A stretch of DNA of 64,000 nt from Tabrizicola sp. (GTDB lineage Bacteria; Pseudomonadota; Alphaproteobacteria; Rhodobacterales; Rhodobacteraceae): positions 31,026-95,025 of the forward strand of contig JAEULQ010000116.1 in assembly GCA_016792685.1 (NCBI GenBank), written 5' to 3'. Below, one piece after another: positions 60,321-64,000 of the stretch. The notes below the pieces were generated by a model. The model saw nothing but the letters and a program-made list of their open reading frames with translations, ran no database searches and was not told the origin of the DNA. A program made the position numbers and the translations under genes. The first letter of the stretch is position 1, and every line of letters starts with the position of its first letter.

Positions 60321-60784
60321 GGTGCCGCCGCCTCCTCAGCGGCCTGATCGCCGCCCACGAACTTCATCAAGAGCGTGATCAGGCTGACTGCGCCCTGGGT
60401 ATCCTCGATCTCTGCCCCTGGCTCCAGATTCTCCAGCGCGCCACCGGGCAGAACCTCGACAAAATTGCCGCCCAAGAGCCCTTCGGACGAGACGAGGATC
60501 GTCGAATCGACCGGCAGCGCCACGTCCTTGCGCATCGAGATCGTCGCATCGGCGAAGAAGGTCTCGGGGTTGAGCTTCAGTTCGGTCACCGTCCCGACCT
60601 TGACCCCCGCAAGCCGCACATCGGTTCCGACATTCACGCCCTCGACCGAACGGAAGCTTGCGACCAGCGGATAGCTGTCCGGCGCGCGTGCAAAGCCAGA
60701 GCCCTGGGCAGCATAAAGGGCGAAACCCGCGGCAACGGCCAGGACGGCCAGTCCCGCCAGGATCTCTGCGCGCTCGTAGGCCAT
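60317..60784 (-). CDS. mlaD: MlaD-type Mce-domain protein
   Basis: The 155-residue protein has an N-terminal membrane anchor (ILAGLAVLAVAAGFALYAA) and one MCE domain: YPLVASFRSVEGVNVGTDVRLAGVKVGTVTELKL, then GLLGGNFVEVLPGG. MlaD is the periplasmic hexamer that receives phospholipids from MlaC and feeds the MlaE permease. The ATG at 60784 overlaps the NDUFA12 stop (TGATG). It is separated from mlaE-mlaF (1386-2908) by almost 58 kb. Confidence 0.9.
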   Translation of the reverse strand: MAYERAEILAGLAVLAVAAGFALYAAQGSGFARAPDSYPLVASFRSVEGVNVGTDVRLAGVKVGTVTELKLNPETFFADATISMRKDVALPVDSTILVSSEGLLGGNFVEVLPGGALENLEPGAEIEDTQGAVSLITLLMKFVGGDQAAEEAAAP

Positions 60785-61158
60785 CACTCGGGCTGCCAAG
60801 CCTCGTAGTCGCGCCGGGCGACCGGTGTCGCGCGACGGATCGAACCCGGGGGCGCATAGGCCGCTTCCGTGCCGGTCAGGTTCTCCTGATGCGGCTTTTC
60901 CCAGGCCTTGTGCTTCAAGGGCGCCTTGGTCGGCGGCTCGTCCCAGGTGTAATGCAGCCAGCCATGCCAGTCGGGCGACACGCGCGAGGCTTCCATCTCG
61001 CCATTGAAGATCACCCAGCGCCGCTTGCCGTCACGGGTCTGGTAAAAGATGTTCCCCGCCTCATCCTCGCCCACCTTCACACCCTTGCGGGCGGTGAAAA
61101 GCTGGGTTCCCAGCGTCTGGCTGTTCCACCAGGTGAGCAGGCGTTTGAGGAAGTACAT
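60784..61158 (-). CDS. NDUFA12-family accessory subunit of NADH:ubiquinone oxidoreductase
   Basis: The 124-residue protein is a NDUFA12/B17.2-like complex I subunit found in alphaproteobacteria and mitochondria: [66 protein letters not shown]. The ATG at 61158 has GGAGG upstream. It begins the three-gene run with mlaD and DUF2155. The nuo operon itself is elsewhere. Confidence 0.93.
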   Translation of the reverse strand: MYFLKRLLTWWNSQTLGTQLFTARKGVKVGEDEAGNIFYQTRDGKRRWVIFNGEMEASRVSPDWHGWLHYTWDEPPTKAPLKHKAWEKPHQENLTGTEAAYAPPGSIRRATPVARRDYEAWQPE

Positions 61159-61262
61159 CAGGGCCTCCGCTTCCGTTTCCCCCCATATGGCCGAAAGCCC
61201 CGCCAAGGTCTAGGGTCAAGCGTTGCAGCCGGAAAAATCCGCGGGTTCCTTGCCAATCTGCC

Positions 61263-61292
61263 CAAAGAAAAAAGGCGGGCTGAAAGCCCGCC
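61263..61292 (-). terminator. Intrinsic terminator of clpX
   Basis: On the minus strand an 8-bp stem GGCGGGCT / AGCCCGCC with a TTC loop is followed by TTTTTTCTTT. It lies 24 bp after the clpX stop and separates it from NDUFA12. Confidence 0.85.
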
Positions 61293-61315
61293 CTACGCCC
61301 GGGATCCGTCCCTTT

Positions 61316-62578
61316 TCAGGCCTTCACCGGCTCTTTTTTCTTGCTCTCGGTATAGACGAGCATGGGTTTCGCACCGTTGTTCACGGCTTCTTCCTTGACG
61401 ACGACCTCTTCGACCCCGTCCATGCCGGGCAGTTCGAACATCGTGTCGAGGAGGATATCCTCCATGATCGACCGCAGGCCCCGCGCCCCGGTCTTGCGCT
61501 TGATCGCGCGCTTGGCGATCGCCGTCAGAGCGTCCGAAGTGAAGGTCAGCTTGACGCCCTCGATCTCGAACAGCCGCTGGTACTGCTTGACCAAGGCGTT
61601 CTTCGGCTCGGTCAGAATCGTGACCAGAGCAGCCTCGTCCAGATCGGTCAGCGTCGCGATCACGGGCAGACGCCCGACGAATTCCGGGATGAGACCGAAC
61701 TTGAGCAGATCCTCGGGTTCCAGCTCCTTGAAAAGCTCACCCACGCTGCGTTCTTCCGGCCCCCGCACCTCGGCGCCAAAGCCGATGGCGCTGCCCTTGT
61801 TGCGCTGTGCGATGATCTTTTCCAGACCCGCAAAGGCACCGCCGCAGATGAAAAGGATATTGGTCGTGTCCACCTGCAGGAATTCCTGCTGCGGGTGCTT
61901 GCGGCCACCCTGCGGCGGAACGCTGGCCACAGTGCCTTCCATGATCTTCAGCAGCGCCTGCTGCACGCCCTCGCCCGAGACGTCCCGGGTGATCGAGGGG
62001 TTGTCCGACTTCCGCGTGATCTTGTCGACCTCGTCGATATAGACGATCCCGCGCTGCGCGCGTTCGACGTTGTATTCCGAGGCCTGCAAGAGCTTCAGGA
62101 TGATGTTCTCCACATCCTCGCCCACATAACCGGCTTCGGTCAGCGTCGTCGCATCGGCCATGGTGAAGGGCACGTCCAGGATGCGGGCGAGCGTTTGCGC
62201 CAGAAGCGTCTTGCCGCAGCCCGTGGGGCCGATCAGCAGGATGTTCGATTTCGACAGCTCGATATCGGTCTTCGAGGAATGGTTCAGCCGCTTGTAGTGG
62301 TTGTGCACCGCGACCGAGAGCACCCGCTTGGCATGGATCTGGCCGATGACGTAATCGTCCAGTACCTTGCAGATTTCCCGCGGGGTCGGCACGCCATCCG
62401 AGGATTTAAGTCCGGTGGTCTTAGTCTCCTCGCGGATGATGTCCATGCACAGTTCGACGCATTCGTCGCAGATGAAGACCGTCGGCCCGGCAATCAGCTT
62501 GCGTACTTCATGCTGGCTCTTGCCGCAGAACGAACAATAGAGGGTGTTCTTGCTGTCGCCGCCGCTGTTGTTCGCCAT
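61316..62578 (-). CDS. clpX: ATP-dependent Clp protease ATP-binding subunit ClpX
   Basis: ClpX unfolds substrates and feeds them to ClpP. The 420-residue protein has the N-terminal zinc-binding domain (CSFCGKSQ and CDECVELC), Walker A GPTGCGKT near residue 117, Walker [11 protein letters not shown], and the IGF-type loop contacting ClpP as AIGFGAEV. The ATG at 62578 gives MANNSGGDS. It is downstream of clpP on the same strand by 131 bp, the conserved clpP-clpX pair, and ends with an intrinsic terminator. Confidence 0.97.
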   Translation of the reverse strand: MANNSGGDSKNTLYCSFCGKSQHEVRKLIAGPTVFICDECVELCMDIIREETKTTGLKSSDGVPTPREICKVLDDYVIGQIHAKRVLSVAVHNHYKRLNHSSKTDIELSKSNILLIGPTGCGKTLLAQTLARILDVPFTMADATTLTEAGYVGEDVENIILKLLQASEYNVERAQRGIVYIDEVDKITRKSDNPSITRDVSGEGVQQALLKIMEGTVASVPPQGGRKHPQQEFLQVDTTNILFICGGAFAGLEKIIAQRNKGSAIGFGAEVRGPEERSVGELFKELEPEDLLKFGLIPEFVGRLPVIATLTDLDEAALVTILTEPKNALVKQYQRLFEIEGVKLTFTSDALTAIAKRAIKRKTGARGLRSIMEDILLDTMFELPGMDGVEEVVVKEEAVNNGAKPMLVYTESKKKEPVKA

Positions 62579-62709
62579 CCGCAGTCCTCTACGCTTTGCC
62601 ACCAAACCGCCCTGCTTCGCAGGGTTGGTGCCTTGGGGATAAGTCTAGGCCAAGCCCCATGGCACCACAATCCGAAAAACCTGCCGGACCATCCGGCGGA
62701 AAGTGGGCG

Positions 62710-63342
62710 TCATTTCGACGTATCGTCGGCCTTTCCGCGGCTTTCCAGAATCTGGTCGATCAGACCCCAGGTCTTTGCATCCTCGGCCGACATGAAATTG
62801 TCCCGCTCCAGTGCGGCTTCCACCGTCTCATAGTCGTTGCCGGTGTGCTTGACGTAGATTTCGTTCAGCCGCCGCTTCAGCTTTTCGGTTTCCCGAGCAT
62901 GGATCATGATATCCGTCGCCTGGCCCTGATAGCCGCCCGAAGGCTGATGGACCATCACTCGGCTGTTCGGCAGGCTGAAGCGCATGCCCTTTTCGCCGGC
63001 GGTCAGCAGCAGCGACCCCATCGAGGCCGCCTGCCCGATCACCAGGGTCGAGACCTTCGGCCGGATGTACTGCATCGTGTCATAGATCGAGAGCCCGGCC
63101 GTCACCACGCCGCCAGGGCTGTTGATGTACATGCTGATTTCCTTGGTCGGGTTTTCCGATTCAAGGAACAGCAGCTGGGCGCAGATCAGGCTGGACATGC
63201 CGTCATGGACCGGGCCGCCAAGGAAGATGATCCGTTCCTTCAGCATGCGGCTGAAGATGTCATAGGCCCGCTCGCCCCGGCTGGTCTGCTCGACCACCAT
63301 CGGGACAAGAGTGTTCATGTAATGGTCAACGGGATCGCGCAT
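62710..63342 (-). CDS. clpP: ATP-dependent Clp protease proteolytic subunit ClpP
   Basis: The serine peptidase forms the Clp chamber. The 210-residue protein has Ser107 in GQAASMGS, His132 in VMVHQPSGG and Asp181 in [11 protein letters not shown], the complete triad. [24 protein letters not shown] is the N-terminal handle. The ATG at 63342 ([10 protein letters not shown]) has AGGAAC upstream. A possible heat-shock promoter lies 58-83 bp before the start. Confidence 0.97.
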   Translation of the reverse strand: MRDPVDHYMNTLVPMVVEQTSRGERAYDIFSRMLKERIIFLGGPVHDGMSSLICAQLLFLESENPTKEISMYINSPGGVVTAGLSIYDTMQYIRPKVSTLVIGQAASMGSLLLTAGEKGMRFSLPNSRVMVHQPSGGYQGQATDIMIHARETEKLKRRLNEIYVKHTGNDYETVEAALERDNFMSAEDAKTWGLIDQILESRGKADDTSK

Positions 63343-63399
63343 CGGTTCCTGCCTCTGTGTCTCTGACGAGGAATATCGCCTGAAGTATTGCCAGAGTCT

Positions 63400-63425
63400 T
63401 AGTAGCGCGCGACGGGGGCTGCAAG
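63400..63425 (-). promoter_or_regulatory. Possible sigma-32 type promoter of clpP
   Basis: On the minus strand CTTG (63425-63422) is followed after 16 bp by CTACTA (63405-63400), which resembles alphaproteobacterial RpoH promoters (CTTG, about 17 bp, CYTATNT). It sits 58 bp before the clpP start. Heat-shock control of clpP is expected from relatives, but the match is weak. Confidence 0.25.
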
Positions 63426-63514
63426 GGCAGGTCAGCCGTCCACCGCAACCTCTCACAAGTTGCGCTCCAGCGGACACGCGGGGGTTGGCAAGTCGTGACT
63501 TCTGCCCAGCTTGC

Positions 63515-64000
63515 CTAACCGAAGACCCGCCGCGCCAGCAGGATCCGCGCCAAAGCGGTGATGCAGCACAAGGCGCCGAAGACCCAAGCCAGCGGCACGA
63601 ACCAGGCGGGCCACAGCACCATCAGAAGGAAGCAGAGGATCGTCTCGGTCCCCTCCATCAGCCCGGCGGTGAAGTAGAGGGACTTCTCGCCCCGGCTGCG
63701 GGTTTCAAGTCCTCGCTTCGCGGCGAAGACGGAATAGGCCAGGAAAGTCGCCCCATTCAGATAAAAGCTGGCAAGCAAAAAGGCGCCCGCGGTGCCGTTC
63801 AAGTCCGGATCGCGCAGGACGAAAGCCAAGGGGATCGCACCGTAAAAGGCAAAATCGCAGACGATGTCGAGATAGCCGCCAAAGTCGGTCTTGCCCCGCG
63901 CCCGCGCGACGGCCCCGTCTAGCCCGTCGGCAAGCCGGCTGGCCATGAGGACAAGGGCCAGGAACACCCCGGACCAGCCCACCGAGACCATCACCGCCAC
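63515..64000 (-). CDS. CDP-alcohol phosphatidyltransferase family protein (partial, N-terminus outside window)
   Basis: The visible C-terminal 161 residues contain the family signature [21 protein letters not shown], with the metal-binding aspartates of D-G-x2-A-R-x8-G-x3-D, and several transmembrane helices. Such enzymes transfer a phosphatidyl group from CDP-diacylglycerol to an alcohol in phospholipid synthesis; pgsA- or pssA-like function is not distinguishable. The start lies beyond the window. It is upstream of clpP on the same strand with about 170 bp between them. Confidence 0.85.
   Translation of the reverse strand: MAVMVSVGWSGVFLALVLMASRLADGLDGAVARARGKTDFGGYLDIVCDFAFYGAIPLAFVLRDPDLNGTAGAFLLASFYLNGATFLAYSVFAAKRGLETRSRGEKSLYFTAGLMEGTETILCFLLMVLWPAWFVPLAWVFGALCCITALARILLARRVFG

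Noticed and set aside
1-64000. CRISPR arrays, prophage, insertion sequences, rRNA genes
   Set aside because: No regularly spaced direct repeats, integrase, transposase, capsid-type genes or rRNA stretches were seen in the whole window.

Overview
The window is a compact, GC-rich (about two thirds G+C by eye) piece of chromosome from an alphaproteobacterium, most likely a member of the Rhodobacteraceae. The grounds are the gene order (radA-cvpA-purF; lptF-lptG-lptD-surA-pdxA-rsmA; NDUFA12-mlaD-DUF2155), the presence of GapR, DUF2155, DUF1501/DUF1800 and an ScfR/PccR-type regulator, and many 1-4 bp ATGA/GTGA/TGATG overlaps. No insertion sequence, prophage, CRISPR array or rRNA was seen, and no stretch longer than 300 bases lacks a gene (largest gaps about 288 bp at 36625-36912, 245 bp at 57107-57351, 239 bp at 53583-53821).

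Region 1 (1-20 kb) is housekeeping: the N-terminus of a metal P-type ATPase, alanine racemase, an MlaE/MlaF lipid-transport pair with a PqiA-like membrane protein, radA, cvpA, purF with a coupled DUF2264 gene, a short-chain dehydrogenase with an unusual active site, holC, pepA, and the LPS-export and outer-membrane folding operon lptF-lptG-lptD-surA-pdxA-rsmA.

Region 2 (20-42.7 kb) is more accessory: a phosphotransferase, a very large multi-PAS hybrid histidine kinase beside a DUF1800-DUF1501 pair, an M20 amidohydrolase with DUF1304, a Gln-rich 43-residue ORF with its own terminator, tRNA-Thr(TGT), an iron-type ABC permease, a sulfotransferase-like protein, GapR, a FadB-like protein whose NAD-binding half is degraded, a DksA-like protein, an orphan FliM/FliN-like protein, and an SLC5-type sensor kinase with a receiver-only response regulator, next to an ScfR-type short-chain acyl regulator.

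Region 3 (42.7-57.1 kb) looks like a reductive pyrimidine catabolism and uptake island. A minus-strand unit runs amidohydrolase (ureidopropionase type) - small low-GC ORF - dihydropyrimidinase - ABC ATPase - small multidrug-resistance-like protein - two permeases - substrate-binding protein. A second unit is preT-dedA-preA (NAD-dependent dihydropyrimidine dehydrogenase). Two RutR-like TetR regulators lie in the island, and two palindromes resembling the RutR operator lie between the first regulator and the hydrolase operon. PreT/PreA would reduce uracil/thymine, dihydropyrimidinase would open the ring, and the amidohydrolase would release the beta-amino acid, CO2 and ammonia.

Region 4 (57.1-64 kb) is housekeeping again: accB-accC, aat, DUF2155-mlaD-NDUFA12 (minus strand), clpX, clpP, and a partial CDP-alcohol phosphatidyltransferase. 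An AT-rich double-hairpin element occurs twice (51962-52010 and 59242-59286), with an identical second stem, and is the most striking non-coding structure in the window. All functions are read from protein sequence by recognition of families; no database search was possible.
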